From Ashinkailepas kermadecensis (lineage: Eukaryota; Arthropoda; Thecostraca; Neolepadidae), in NCBI GenBank assembly GCA_034440615.1, contig JAOTOM010005101.1, forward strand, positions 880,035 through 944,034: a stretch of 64,000 nucleotides of DNA, read 5' to 3'. Shown one piece after another: positions 35,428-46,810 of the stretch (within the stretch, counting starts at the first letter, position 1; every line of letters starts with the position of its first letter). A program made the translations under genes and the position numbers. The notes under the pieces were generated by a model, which worked only from the letters and a program-made list of their open reading frames with translations, ran no database searches and was not told the DNA's origin.

Positions 35428-36013
35428 GGGGAAGAGGGGGGGTATCTGAACACGTCCCATTTCCCGAACACCTACATTTGTACGTCTTCCGCGTCATGTT
35501 CGGAGGGTAAATAACAACAAGATGGCCGTATTCATAAACGATGGCCTTTCTCTACTGAAATACAAAGGTCTGACTGCATAGTTCTACAGATTCTTTGTGT
35601 ACGGAGCCAACGAAGTCCGCAGGTGCCATGTTAGGCTTCACAGAGCCGTCAGCTTGAGAAAACCAAAAGGAAGCGACCTACAATATTTTTTTTTGCGATT
35701 ACACTAGTATTTTTTTAGTAGCTACTAATATCTTCCACCAGAACACCTACAGTGAAGTAATCCTGTACAACCACATTTTCGTGTTCGGAATACGGCACAC
35801 CACTAAAAAATAATTCTCTGTTTTATAGTTGCTTTTTGCAAGTGGTTAGAGGATTTTCATTGAAAGGAACTGTTTAAATATGGACAGCTTGTTCATTTTC
35901 GTGTTCGGTAAACACAGTACAATTACTGGTTCTGCCATACAGAAGCAGCAGTAGAGCTATTTGTTGCATGATGTCTTAAGTGTTCAGACTCCCTACCCCC
36001 ATCTTCCCCTACA
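35428..36013. mobile_element. MITE with G-rich inverted ends
   Basis: The left end AGGGGAAGAGGGGGGGTATC-TGAACAC and the inverted right end AGGGGAAGATGGGGGTAGGG-AGTCTGAACAC pair over about 28 bp. The borders are TTA and TAC, so a TA-type target is possible but unproven. The interior is non-coding, about 585 bp, and shares its left third with the repeat at 70-220. The sequence includes a TTCGTGTTCGG block near both 35780 and 35900. Confidence 0.65.
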
Positions 36014-36032
36014 CTATGTTTGCATCTAGTCG

Positions 36033-37020
36033 ATGTTACAGGGAGGGTGGGGTTCAGCAATTGATGCATGCAAAAGCTATGTAACAAGAAGTATGAATAT
36101 CATAGAAAGCAACCTCATTGAAGCCTCATTTGTGGAAGTAAACCTTGGAATTGAAAACAATAAGAAATCTGTAATAGTATGTCAGATATATCATCCCCCA
36201 TGTTTCTCCCATTGTGATTTCCAAAACATGTTGGATAGGTTACTAAACAGCATAGAAAGCAAAGGAAAACTTACAATCATAACAGGATATTTCAACTATA
36301 ACTTACTAAATATGAGAAATGATAGAAATAGCAGAGCCTTTCTAAGCTCGCTCACCTCATATGGATTTTGGCCCACTATAACAAAAGCCACTCATGCACA
36401 TAGTGCTGGAATATAATTGCTAGACAATATATTCATAAATGATCTCTCCTTTATCTGCTCTTCTGGGTATTGCTAGAGGACATCTGATCATCTTCCCATT
36501 TGTGTGACTTTAACTTTTGACGAAAATAAAAGCTCAACAAAAGCTAATAGAACAGTATTTGATTATAATCAAGTGATAAAATCGAATGATTATTTCGTAT
36601 TGACACTTAAATTTTTGTTGCCCAACAACACTGATGCAAACATTGCATGTTCTCAGCTGATTAAAGCATGCGTAGATGACATGAAGCTGCTTTGGACTAA
36701 AACACTTGCATACAGCAGAAAGAGAGCCCCAATGAAACCATGGATGGAACATAATACTCCTGCAGTTGCAGGAGTATTATGTTCCATAAATAAATAAAAA
36801 TGTACAAGAAGTACATAAAAAATCAAACCATACAAAATGAACATGAGTATAAACGACATAGAATCATTTTATTTAATATTTTAAGAGATGGAAAAATCTG
36901 TATTATCAAACAGCACCCTATCACAATTAGCAGGATGGACAAAATACTTGGAGAATCCTAAATGAACTGATCAATAAGAAAACAAAAACTAGATCCAAAC
37001 TTCCTGATGCATTAGTAGAA
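36033..37020 (+). mobile_element. Old LINE A, endonuclease part (5' half of split element)
   Basis: The + strand encodes parts of an AP-like endonuclease from a non-LTR retrotransposon. Motifs are VIVCQIYHPP, ITGYFNYNLLN (normally GDFN, so the catalytic Asp is now Tyr), FLSSLTSYGFWPTITKATH and, after stops, the SDHLPICVTLTF block near 36487. Then follow RKRAPMKPWM and CSINKKNKMY-like sequence, leading to WRILNELINKKTKTRSKLPD in shifted frames. In-frame stops at about 36414 and 36474, and later ones, show it is dead. It continues at 40850-41250 after an insertion. Best fit is the CR1/L2-Jockey group. Confidence 0.7.
36744..36787. repeat. Perfect 21-bp-arm palindrome in LINE A
   Basis: ATGGAACATAATACTCCTGC followed by A, a two-base GT spacer, then the exact reverse complement. 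Both strands therefore read MEHNTPA(V/T)AGVLCSI. Relatives of this LINE usually read PWMTxGILxSI at this place. The segment thus looks like a short inverted copy of the adjoining sequence inserted next to it. Confidence 0.95.
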
Positions 37021-37039
37021 TAAGATAAAGTTCGCAAAG

Positions 37040-39340
37040 TGGTAAGGCTTAATGAGGGCTACAAGGGCCATCTGGGTTAAGCCAAACTAGAAAAGATACT
37101 ATAAATGTACATGCTCACATCCCAATCAATCCATTATCTCAAGTTCCAAGGGAACTATATATCCCAGCATATCTGGCACCACTCACCTGATATTGCATAA
37201 CACACTTCTGAACAATTCCAAACTCCTTCAATCATGCCCCACTGTGCTACCATATCCAATCTCATCAGTATCACATACCAGAAGGTCGGTGCTGAATTCA
37301 CTGCTAGGTACACCCTATATAATATAATATAATACTATAAGTATAATATACCCTATATAGCTAGTATAATATTAAATTGACATGATCAAAACATAGGGCC
37401 CAAGTTCTAACAATAACACAGGGACCAACATCCCCCACACTCATCAATGTCTTTCTACCTTACCTATCCAGCCCTATTCACTTGATCTCATGTAACAAAG
37501 GTAACTTGAGTGCCTTACCACTAATTTTCAGACTCCACCCACGCCCGCCTAAAGGGGTCCGTACGGTGTACACCCACTTAGCACAGATATCACCCCATCC
37601 ACCACCACTTAGAACTAAAAACAATATTTTCAACCTAAAATAGTTGACCGCCCTATTTTTAAATACATTCAATGAGGGACTTCCCACAACATCAGCAGGC
37701 AGACTATTCCACTGATCAACACTCCTTTGACCGAAGACCTGTTGCCGTTTAGCTGTCCTACACCTTGATTTGTCTAACCTAAATTGATGACCCCTATGTG
37801 ATAGTCGAAATAGAAGGGCATCATTCAGCTTGACCTAATCTAGCCCTTTAATACTTTTATACATTTAAATCAGATCGCCCCTTAATCTATACTTGAGTGA
37901 GTACATATCTAATGCCATAAGTCTATCCCCATATTCTAAGTTACCTAGTCCACTGATGAGTCTAGTGGCTTTGCGCTGCACTCTTTCTAGCATATCTATA
38001 TATTTTTCTAAGTAGGGGCCCCTACCTCTACAGAATATTCTAAGCGGGGTTGCACATTGGCGAAGTACAGCATTTTCATCACTTCTTTGCTTTTATACCT
38101 CACACTCTTATTAATGATTCCCAGCATTCTGATTGCCCTGTTCGTAGTTGAGACACGCTGTTTTTCTACTTTAAGATCGTTTGAAACTGACACACCTAAA
38201 TCTCTTTCCTCTTCAATAACATCCAATTTCCTACTTCCCATTGTATATCTGAAGGTCTCACGTCCAGACCCAAGATGCACAACCTTACATTTTTCATAGT
38301 TGAAAGCCATATGCAATTGATCAGCCCACTTTTTAGGCCCACCAAGTCTAGTTGAATATTACTAGATTGCTCACTACTGTTAGCCACTCCTACCAATTTG
38401 ATGTCATTAGCAAACACCCTATTCCTCAGCCCTACCTCAACGTTATTCACAAAGATGATAAAGAGAAGTGGCCCTAGAACAGATCCCTGTGGCACTCCAC
38501 TAAGCACATCTTTTCATTCAGATTGACATCCATTTAACACTACCCTTTGTTTCCTTCCCCTTAACCATGCTTCACTCCAACCTAGAACCTTACCATCAAT
38601 CCCATGCTGTTCTAGTTGCTGAATTAAATGGTCATGTGGAACTTTATCAAAAGCTTTGTTAAAGTCCAAGTGCACTACATCCTATCCTGCTTTGATTGTC
38701 TACTTCTTTAGTTAGATACTCCATAAACTCCAATAGGTTAGTTAAACAAGATCTTTGAGATCGAAATCCATGTTGGGTATCCCTTAGAAGGTTGTGCCTA
38801 TCTAAATGAGTCTGAATATTCTGTTTGACAAGTTGTTCTAGTGCCTTGCAAACCATTGAGGTCAAACTGACTGGCCTGTAGTTCCCCACACACTTCATAC
38901 TTCCCTTTTTAAAAATTGGTACTACATTTGCATTTCGCCAATCTTCGGTACTTCAGAATACTCCATAGAATGCCTGAAAATGATACCTAGGGGAACTGCC
39001 AATGCTTTAGCACACTCTACTAAGATCCTAGCCTATATATCATCTGGCCTGAAGCTTTATTAGGTTTTATATGCTGCAACTGTTTTTCTACAGCTTCTGT
39101 TGTTATTGTAAGATCCTCCAACCTATCACCTAATATGGCATAGCTTTCAGTTGTTTCCAATGTACCATTGTTCTCTTTAGTAAAGACTGATGAGAATTGC
39201 TTGCTTAGGGACTCCACTATATCAGAATCATCAACCACTATTTTACCATCTATCTGCAGTGGCCCTACATTACACTTCTTAGACATAAATGTGTAGAAAC
39301 TAAAGAACCTTGGGTCTGGAGGTGATACTTTCATATATAC
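37040..39340 (-). mobile_element. CR1-like LINE B, reverse transcriptase to 3' end
   Basis: On the - strand, in several frames, the order is that of a CR1/L2-type ORF2. FFSFYTFMSKKCNVGPL (39334 down) is followed by CVGNYRPVSLTSMVCKALE and HGFRSQRSCLTNLLEF (38898-38659), then SGVPQGSVLGPLLFIIFVN with FANDIKLVG where FADD is expected (38507-38390). After that come ERDLGVSVSNDLKVEKQ, RLISGLGNLEYGDRLMALD and VDQWNSLPADVVGSPSLNVFKNR (ending 37478). The YADD-like motif is mutated to ANDI and multiple frameshifts exist. The 3' end is near 37040. It is inserted into LINE A and interrupted by LINE C. Confidence 0.78.
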
Positions 39341-40452
39341 AATGGGAGGTAGGAAAGTGTATGTTATTGAAGAAGAAAGAGATTTAGGTGTGTTAGTTTC
39401 AAATTATCTCAAAGCAGAAAAACAATGCATCCCAGCTAGGAGCAGGTCAATCAGAACGCTGGGAATCATTAATAGAAGTGTGACTTAATGACGCCACTAG
39501 ACTCATCAGTGGACTAGATAACTTAGAATATGGGGAAAGACTTATGGCATCAGATATGAACTCACTGAAGTATTGGAGATTAAGGGGTGATATGATTGAA
39601 ATGCATACAATTATTAAAGGGCTAGAACAGGTTAATCTGAATGATGCCCTTCTATTTAGACTATCACATAGGGTTTATCAATTCAGGTGAGACAAATCAA
39701 GGTGTGGGACAGTTAAGCGACAACAGGTTTGCAGTCAGAGGATTGTTGATCAGTGGAATAGTCTGCCTGCTGATGTCGTCGGGAGTCCCTCATTGAATGT
39801 ATTTAAAAATAGGGTGGACAACTATTTTAAGTTCTAAAATCTTGCTTTTTAGTTCTAAGTAGTGGTGGATGGGGTGATATTTATGCTAAGTAGGAATGCA
39901 CTCTACAGGCCCATTTAAGCAGGTATAGATGAGGCCTGAAAATTATTGGTAGGGCACTCAAGTCACATTTGCTACATGAGATCAAGTGAATGGGGTTGGA
40001 TGGGTAAGGTGGAGAGACGTTGATGGGTGTGGGGAATGATGGGCCCTGTGTTATTGTTGGAACTTTGACCCATATGTTTTAGATTATGCTGATAAGTTGA
40101 ATAGTATAATAACTATATAGGGTATATTATACTACTAGTACATTATACTATATAGGGTGTACCTAGCAGTGGATTCAGCACCGACCTTCGGGTATGTGAT
40201 ACTGATCAAATTGGCTATGGTAGCACAATGGGGTGGGATTGGATGATTTTGGAATTGTTGAGTGTGTTATGCAATATCAGGTGAATGGTGCTAGATAGGT
40301 TGGGATATATAGTTCCCTAGGAACTGGGGATAATGGATTGATTGGGGTGTGAGCATGTACTTATCTAGTATCTTTTTCTAGATAGGCTTAACCCTGATGG
40401 CCCATGTGGCTTTTATTAATCCTTAACACTTTATGACTTTATGACTTTATAG
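39341..40452 (+). mobile_element. LINE C: inverted 3' piece of the same family inside LINE B
   Basis: The + strand sequence is homologous to the - strand of 37040-38240. On this strand it reads SGLDNLEYGERLMASDM, WRLRGDMIEMHTIIKGLEQV and VDQWNSLPADVVGSPSLNVF, with the same 3' UTR landmarks as B (GGTGTACCTAGCAGTGGATT, GGTTGGGATATATAGTTCC). Its left end abuts the FFSFY block of B at about 39340. Its right end has an 8-bp satellite tail and is followed by the rest of B. With B it forms an inverted repeat of about 1.1 kb per arm. It is 5' truncated and dead. Confidence 0.8.
40428..40452 (+). repeat. 8-bp satellite tail of LINE C
   Basis: Three units of CTTTATGA at the 3' terminus of LINE C. Short tandem 8-mers in place of poly(A) are typical of CR1/L2-type 3' ends. 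The inverted copy B ends in a related AACTTTATCTTATT. Confidence 0.75.
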
Positions 40453-40849
40453 CCTCGTAGCATTGCCTGCTGAACATTCACGAGCTAATTTAATATCAGC
40501 CAGTCTTTTCGATGCCTTAACACTCCTGCTAACCTTATTTCTAGCTATTCTATATGATTCTATGTTTTCCTCAGAGTTAAAATATTTCGGTTTCTTAAAT
40601 GCCTGCTTCTTTGACTCCAGTAAGTGTTTGACTTCCTTGGTCAGCCATGAAGGGTGCTTAATCTTGTTTAATCTAAGCCTATTGGGAATGAACCTGTCTT
40701 GACTTTGGAACAGTTTGTCTTTTACCATTTTACACATTTCATAGGCAGCTAAGCCCCTCAATGACCCTTCTCAGTGAATTTCATTGAGGTAGTTCCTGAA
40801 CTCATTGTAATTCCCCTTAGCAAAATTTGGAATCAATGCTTTATAACAA
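40453..40849 (-). mobile_element. CR1-like LINE B, 5' part
   Basis: The - strand reads FAKGNYNEFRNYLNEIH, a stop, LRGLAAYEMCKMVKDKL and then HPSWLTKEVKHLLESKKQAF with SYRIARNKVSRSVKASKR. This is the linker between endonuclease and reverse transcriptase in CR1-like ORF2, and it precedes the FFSFYTF block at 39334. LINE C separates the two. Confidence 0.72.
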
Positions 40850-41250
40850 TGAAGATTCAAGATAGCAATGAATATGAAAGGAATTGTGTACCTAATGCAT
40901 TTAATAATTGCTTTGTCTCTATTGGAGAAAGGCTATAACAACAAATAGCATCTACTGAAAATTATCCAACTGAATACATAGCTAAACCTACCTATGCAAA
41001 GCTTTCTGATATTAGTGCCCAATGAAGCTCAAGTAGAATCAATTATTAAGAACTTGAAATCTGTTGGATGTGGCATAAATGAAACCAACACAAACATTTT
41101 GAGGCTGGAGGAACATGAACGTGAACTGATGAAACGAACCTGAACTGATTACCCATCATCATTCATTGAATCATTGAAACAGGTTACCCATCTACTTACT
41201 CTTTGTCCGCATAGTGTAATATTATCTGATAATTTTAAGAAAGCATTGCC
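40850..41250 (+). mobile_element. Old LINE A, continuation after the insertion
   Basis: The + strand reads IQDSNEYERNCVPNAFNNCF then VSIGERL, and later NLKSVGCG(I)NE- and DNFKKALPR-like pieces in shifted frames. This is the region expected just before the reverse transcriptase fingers. It continues the segment that ended at 37020 (LNELINKKTKTRSKLPDA). Many stops. Confidence 0.6.
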
Positions 41251-42953
41251 CCGCCTCCACTGTTCGGTTAATCCATCCAATAAGTTCAACTTTTAACTTT
41301 GGATCATTTCTAGTGAGACCTCCAATCCGTTCAGCCCCGCCCATTGCCTCCATGCATTTCCCCCATGTCTTTCAGAAATGAACATACCTGGTGCAATTCC
41401 CGTCCCCTTCCCCGCCAGACATGTTTAACCTGGTAATTGTCAGTTTTAAAAATAAAATGTTTGCACACACAATGCAGCCAATATTGTTTTTTCGGAGGTG
41501 GGGGTGTCAGAGGAGTATCTACTTTCTCCCCTAGACTGCTCCTTTCTTTCTGTCAAAATGCTGTCTACCTAGGTGTGCATGAAACCTTTCCATAGCATAT
41601 TTTTTTTTGGAGAACAGTTCCTACAACTGCCGGGATGCCCCAATGCAATCTGCAGGGGGATTCACAGAACCCCATTCTGCTATCTTAAGCCTGTATCAAG
41701 CAGATGAAACGGATCTGGCGTGGGAATACAGCAGTCCAATATGTCTTTGTCCATAGGTGTAGGTTTCTGAAAATTATTTGGAGGGCACAATACATGAAGG
41801 CAATGGGCGAGCCCAAAAGGATTGGGGGGGGGGGGGAATGCCACATTAGATTCTATGTTGGAATTTGAAATCATTGGGAGGGCAAAGCCAACATTGGGAG
41901 CGAGGGAACAAGTTCCCCACCAAAAACATACAAAGGTACACCTTGTCGATGAAGCTTAAACTCTTCTGCTGGCTTATGTAGGAAAGGAAGCAAATTTTGG
42001 ATATGCTGATAAATTGAGCATTACGACGCTTGTACATTCGGTCGCGGCAGGGGTAAAAGCTTCCCAAAATGATTTGCAGGTTATTATGCCATTCTTTCTA
42101 GCCACGACTATCAAACCAACGCTCATAATTATGCGCGTTGGCATGGCACATCCAGCAAACGCCTTAATGTGTTGGCTGTGAGACTGGATGGGAATGGAGG
42201 TCTAGCATGGGGCCATATAGGTCCCATGCTAGACTAGAGTAGCATTCGGGAGGGGGAGTGCCTCACAAAAGTATAGAAAGTTCCACCTCTGTGTCGCGGT
42301 GTACCGTTATGCCACAATGACCAACAGCGAAGAACACTGGTGGCAGGATGTACAATTGCAAAACACTTCATAAATTAACATGGGGCATTGAAGGTTTTGG
42401 ACATTCTATCGTATATGACATTCTGCAATTTGCGCCTTGAATATTCTGTCACATCCGAGTGTCCTTGGCTGCTGGACATTCTACCGCTTGGACATTTTGA
42501 CCCTGTGCCGGGCCCAAGGCCATAGATTGGCCGGGGCGATCAAAACCTCTGGTCATGATCGTTGTCGCCTAGTATCTTGATAGCCTTGGTAGTCGCCGTC
42601 AATCGTCTGGAGTTCGACGACGTTGCGCCAGCCTTTTCCCATCCCCCTTCCCGCGGTTCTGTGCCAATAGTCGTGGTAACGAGTGTAGCTTTGTACACTT
42701 TTTGGGAGGGCACTTCCCCCCCTCCCCATGTTGGTTGTGCCCCCCCCCCCATATTGGCTGTGCTCCCCCCAATAATTTCAACTTTAACATAGAACCTTAT
42801 GTGTTATGCCCCCAGTCAATTTGGGCCCTCCCATTGCCTTCATATATTGTCCCCCCTAAAAAAATAATTTTCAGGATACTGCGCCCATGGTCGTGGTGCT
42901 GCGAGCAAGGCCATATAGCATTAATTTTCTGTTGATGGATGCATGTGAGTTGT
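41251..42953. other. Repeat-rich spacer, no gene
   Basis: Contains a ~155-bp repeat present twice in inverted orientation (about 41757-41912 and 42716-42878). It has blocks around GGCTTTGCCCTCCCAAT, CAACATAGAA, GGGC(T/C)C-CCCATTGCCTTCAT and AATAATTTTCAG. Long G and C runs flank these copies. No coding sequence was recognised. Confidence 0.55.
42941..42953. repeat. Target-site duplication, 3' side
   Basis: GCATGTGAGTTGT, identical to 48681-48693 at the other end of the retrotransposon. Confidence 0.75.
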
Positions 42954-43047
42954 TTCCAGTTTTGTTGGGTTGGGCACTTCGGCCTCCTCAGGCCATTTCG
43001 TGCCATAAGTGAGAAAATGTATCTTGTGTTATGCTAAATAATTAAGT

Positions 43048-46000
43048 TTATAAATCTTGGAACAGGTTTATATTGCGGAGAAAATTGAAAAGTAGTTTGA
43101 TGAGAGTTGAATGATCATCCCCTAATAGTGTAGGCAGAGTAAAAGGAATTTTGTGTGTATGGCAAAAATCCGTCAGTGTTTTTCGTGGGCCTTGGTACTT
43201 CTGACAATGAAGGAGAATATGTGAAACTGTAAGATATGTGTTGCATGAAGGTCGAGGTGAAGCCGTGTATATATATCGATCGGTAAGAAAAGTATGGCCG
43301 ATGCGTAAACGCGATAGGACTTTTTCTTCGTGTCGGTTTTTTTATATGATGTGACCCAGGTATCGACAGCAGTTTTGATGAAACATAATTGTGTATGATT
43401 TGTGTTTTGTGTCCAGTTTTGGTTCCAAAAATGTCGAATGCTCTGTTTTATTTATGATTTAATGCCTTCGAAATGTGGTGGTATTTCTGTGATGTTTTGG
43501 AGGTGTAATGATGCTTTGGCTAATTTGTCGGTTTCTTCGTTTCCTGGGATGCCGCAGTGGCTGGGCACCCACAGGAAACGGACCTTCACGCCCATCAGAT
43601 AAAGTATTTCAAGGGTATCGTAAATGAAGATATGGCAATGGTGCGAAAAAGAAAGTGAAGAAAGTGATTGAAGAGCAGATTTGGAGTCGGAACAAACAAC
43701 AACACTGCGCATGGGGTGACAAATTGAACGGTTGCGGACATAGCGAAGAGCAATGAGGATGGCGTGCAACTATGCGATGAAAATAGAGGTTCCGTCTGGC
43801 AAGCGATGCTGGTTTGTGTGTGTACCAAAAACAATGGCATTTCCAGTGAGGTTGGCGTCTTTTGATCCGTCGGTAAAAATAAATGGAACATGACGATAAC
43901 GAGAACGAAATTGGTGAAATTTTTGTTTTGCGTATTCTGGACAAAGTTGTGGTTTTGTGGTTGTGGTCAGATACAAAATGTGTCTTTTGGCCATCTGCCA
44001 CGGTGGTATTGTAGGTGGAGGAAGAGCAGTAATATGTGGAATGTTATATTGAAATTGTGTTGAAAATGTTTTGACGCGTGAAGCTATGGTAAGGCCGGTT
44101 CGCTTTTCGGTGGGACCTAAAAAGTCGTGGGGTAAATTTGGGAGATCTTGTAGTGATGAATGTGTGGGGTGGTGTTCTTTAAATTTGATTATTGCGACAT
44201 ATCTAAGTGTTTGCTCCATTCTTCGGAGATCTAATGGTGTAATTACTGCTTCTGTTTGTAGAGAATTGATGGGAGAAGTTGTCATTGCACCAAGTGCTAA
44301 ACGGATAAATTTATTTTTTATGGTGTCCAAAAGTTTCAAAGCGGAGGTACTGGCACCAGCGTAGACGAGCGATCCATATTCTATGATGGGAAGAACTAAT
44401 GATTTGTAGAGATGTAAAAGCGTATGACGATCTGCTCCGAATGAGGAAGAAGTAATGCAGCGAAATAAATTGAGTCGGTGAAAACATTTGGTCTGAACGT
44501 GTTTGATATGTTGATACATGGATAGCCTACCATCAAAAATAATACCTAGGAATTTAATTGAATTTACAAAAGGCATGTTGTTGTTATCGAGGTGAAGCGG
44601 TGTGTCTGGGTTTGGGCAGGGTGTCGACTTGTTAAATATCAGTGTTGCAGATTTTGGGGCCGAAAAAAAGAAACCATACTTTACGGACCATTCGTGTACT
44701 CGGTCAGGTGCGTTTTGTCATCGAATTAAACAATGTTCGTAATTTTTGCCGGAGCACCAAATCGCACTATCGTCTGCAAATAGTGAATATGATATATTGG
44801 CAGGCATGTTATCGAAAAGATCATTAATGATGATGTTAAATAATACTGGGGAAATACAACTTCCCTGTGGTAATCCGTTCTAGAAGAAACGTGGATCGGA
44901 TATGACTGACCGGCACCTGATATGGAATGGACGAGAACCAGATAAAAAACCTACTAAATAATGTGCTAAGTGTCCTTTTATGCTGAGTTGCTGAATTTTG
45001 AAAAGTAATGCGGGCTTGAAAACCATATCGTATGCTTTGCTGATGTCCAAAAATACTGCTGCAGTGTGTTCATGTTTCTTGAAGCCAAGGCGGATGTCTG
45101 TCTCTAATCGAATAAGGTGATCTATGGTGCTGCGTCCTCGCCGAAAACCGCATTGAAAGGGAGATAGAAGAGAATTTGTTTCCAGGTGCCAGGTCAGTCT
45201 TTTTATAATAATATGTTCAAAAAGTTTTCCAAGACAACTGGTGAGTGCAATGGGTCGAAAATTGTTCGGGTCGCTGTGATCTTTGCCGGGTTTTGGTATC
45301 GGAATGATGGTGGCTTCTTTCCAAGATTCAGGAAAAATATGACCTGACCATAATGAATTAAATGTTCGTAAGATGGAATGTTTCGTGTGGTCGGGTAAAT
45401 GTCTGAAAAAATAATAATGTAAATTGTCTGGCCCTACAAAAGTATTACCTGCGGAGGAAATTGCAGCCTCCAGTTCCGAAAGTTGAAAAGGAGCATTATG
45501 TGTTTCAGTGTTGTCGGAATTGAATTGTGCTAAATCGGTGCGAAAAGTGTGGTGTGCATTTTGTAAGAAGTCAGGTCTGTATTTGTTATCCGAGCTATTT
45601 TGAGCCAGGGCGTCTGCTATTGTGTCTACTATTGCTTTTGGGTCTGTAATGGTGATATTTTGGATTTTGAAGGCCGGGAGTGATTTGAATGGGGTGCGTT
45701 CAGACAGTCGGCGAATTAATTGCCAGATTTGGCTTAAGGGTGTTCGAAAAGTGAGCTGTTTTAAATATTCCGACCACGAACGACGTCTGGCGTCGCGAAT
45801 GAGGCGGCGTGTTCTAGCTCGTTCATGGTTACGAAGGATTAAATTTTGTTGATCAGGGTGTCTTACGTATTTCCTAAATGCTCTTTTCCTTACCGCGATG
45901 GCACGTGATATTTCTGGACTCCAACAAGGTACTGGCGTTCGTTTTGTAAAAGGTTTCGTAATTGGAATTGCCACCGATGCTGCTTCGAGAAGTGTATTTG

Positions 46001-46810
46001 TGATTAAGTTCATGTTTTGCACAAGGGAAATATCTGGGTTTTATTGTACATATGAGAGTTCTTGAAACTTGATCCAGTCTGCTTTCGAAGTTTTCCAGCG
46101 CGGGATAAAACTGGGTGTGGTATCAGCCGAAGTTGAAAATGTTGGTGTTAATTTAATTGGATAATGATCACTATCATGAATGTCGGTGTCGACCGTCCAA
46201 TCAAAATCGTTGGCCAAAGCCGGAGAACAAATTGCTAAATATATTGCAGTGTCTGTGTTGTGTCCGAGGTGAAAAAAAAAGTTGGCTCTCCAGTGTTAAG
46301 TAATACTAAATTGTGTCGGTCTAAAATGTGTTGAATAATGCGTCCACGAGTGTCTGGCTGTGTACGTTTTTAATCCCACGCTGGACTATGGGCGTTAAAA
46401 TCGCCAAGTATAATGAACGGATTTTTGAAATGTGTTATGAGGTTTTCTAATTGTGCCAAAATGTTTGTGTTGTCTGTGTGTAGTGGAATATATAGCGAAC
46501 ATACATCTATGTTCCTACCATGAAAACGCATAGTACAGGCTACGGCTTGTAATGGTGAATTGAGTGTAATTTGTGTATGTGTGTAATCATTGTTTATGTA
46601 AAATGCGGTACCGCCACTGCGGTGTGTTTCACGTACCTCGTCGTGGCGGTACAGCGAATAATTGGAAACATTGAAATTATATGTATCGGTGGGTAAGAAC
46701 CTGGTTTCCTGAAGTACGATGAGAATAGGTGTGATAATACTAAAGAATGCTTTCATTTCGGCCCATTTGGATAATAGACTATGGCAATTCCATTGGAGAA
46801 ATATGGACAT
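43048..46810 (-). pseudogene. Retrotransposon ORF2 (endonuclease-RT-RNase H), disabled
   Basis: It starts at 46810 with a WNCHSL endonuclease motif and overlaps the end of ORF1 by about 58 nt. Endonuclease motifs QETRF and GDFNAHSPAWD follow, then RPIALTSCLGKLFEHI, GFRRGRSTIDHLI, FLDISKAYDMV, LPQGSCISPVLFN and FADDSAIW. RNase H motifs are FTDGSKDA, CSDSKSAL and VPSHCGIPGNEETDKLAK, and the end is CNTYLTVSHILLHC (stop at 43048). Lesions: stop after SPAWD (46370), frameshift near the A-run at 46272-46280, stop at 46041, TAG at 44880 before LPQG, TGA at 44718, and TAG at 43770 in place of the catalytic Glu of RNase H. Polymerase catalytic residues are otherwise intact. Confidence 0.88.

Noticed and set aside
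43595..44364. ORFs on other frames across the I-group ORF2 (130 and 97 codons)
   Set aside because: Shadows of the RNase H and reverse transcriptase frame, which has the conserved motifs.
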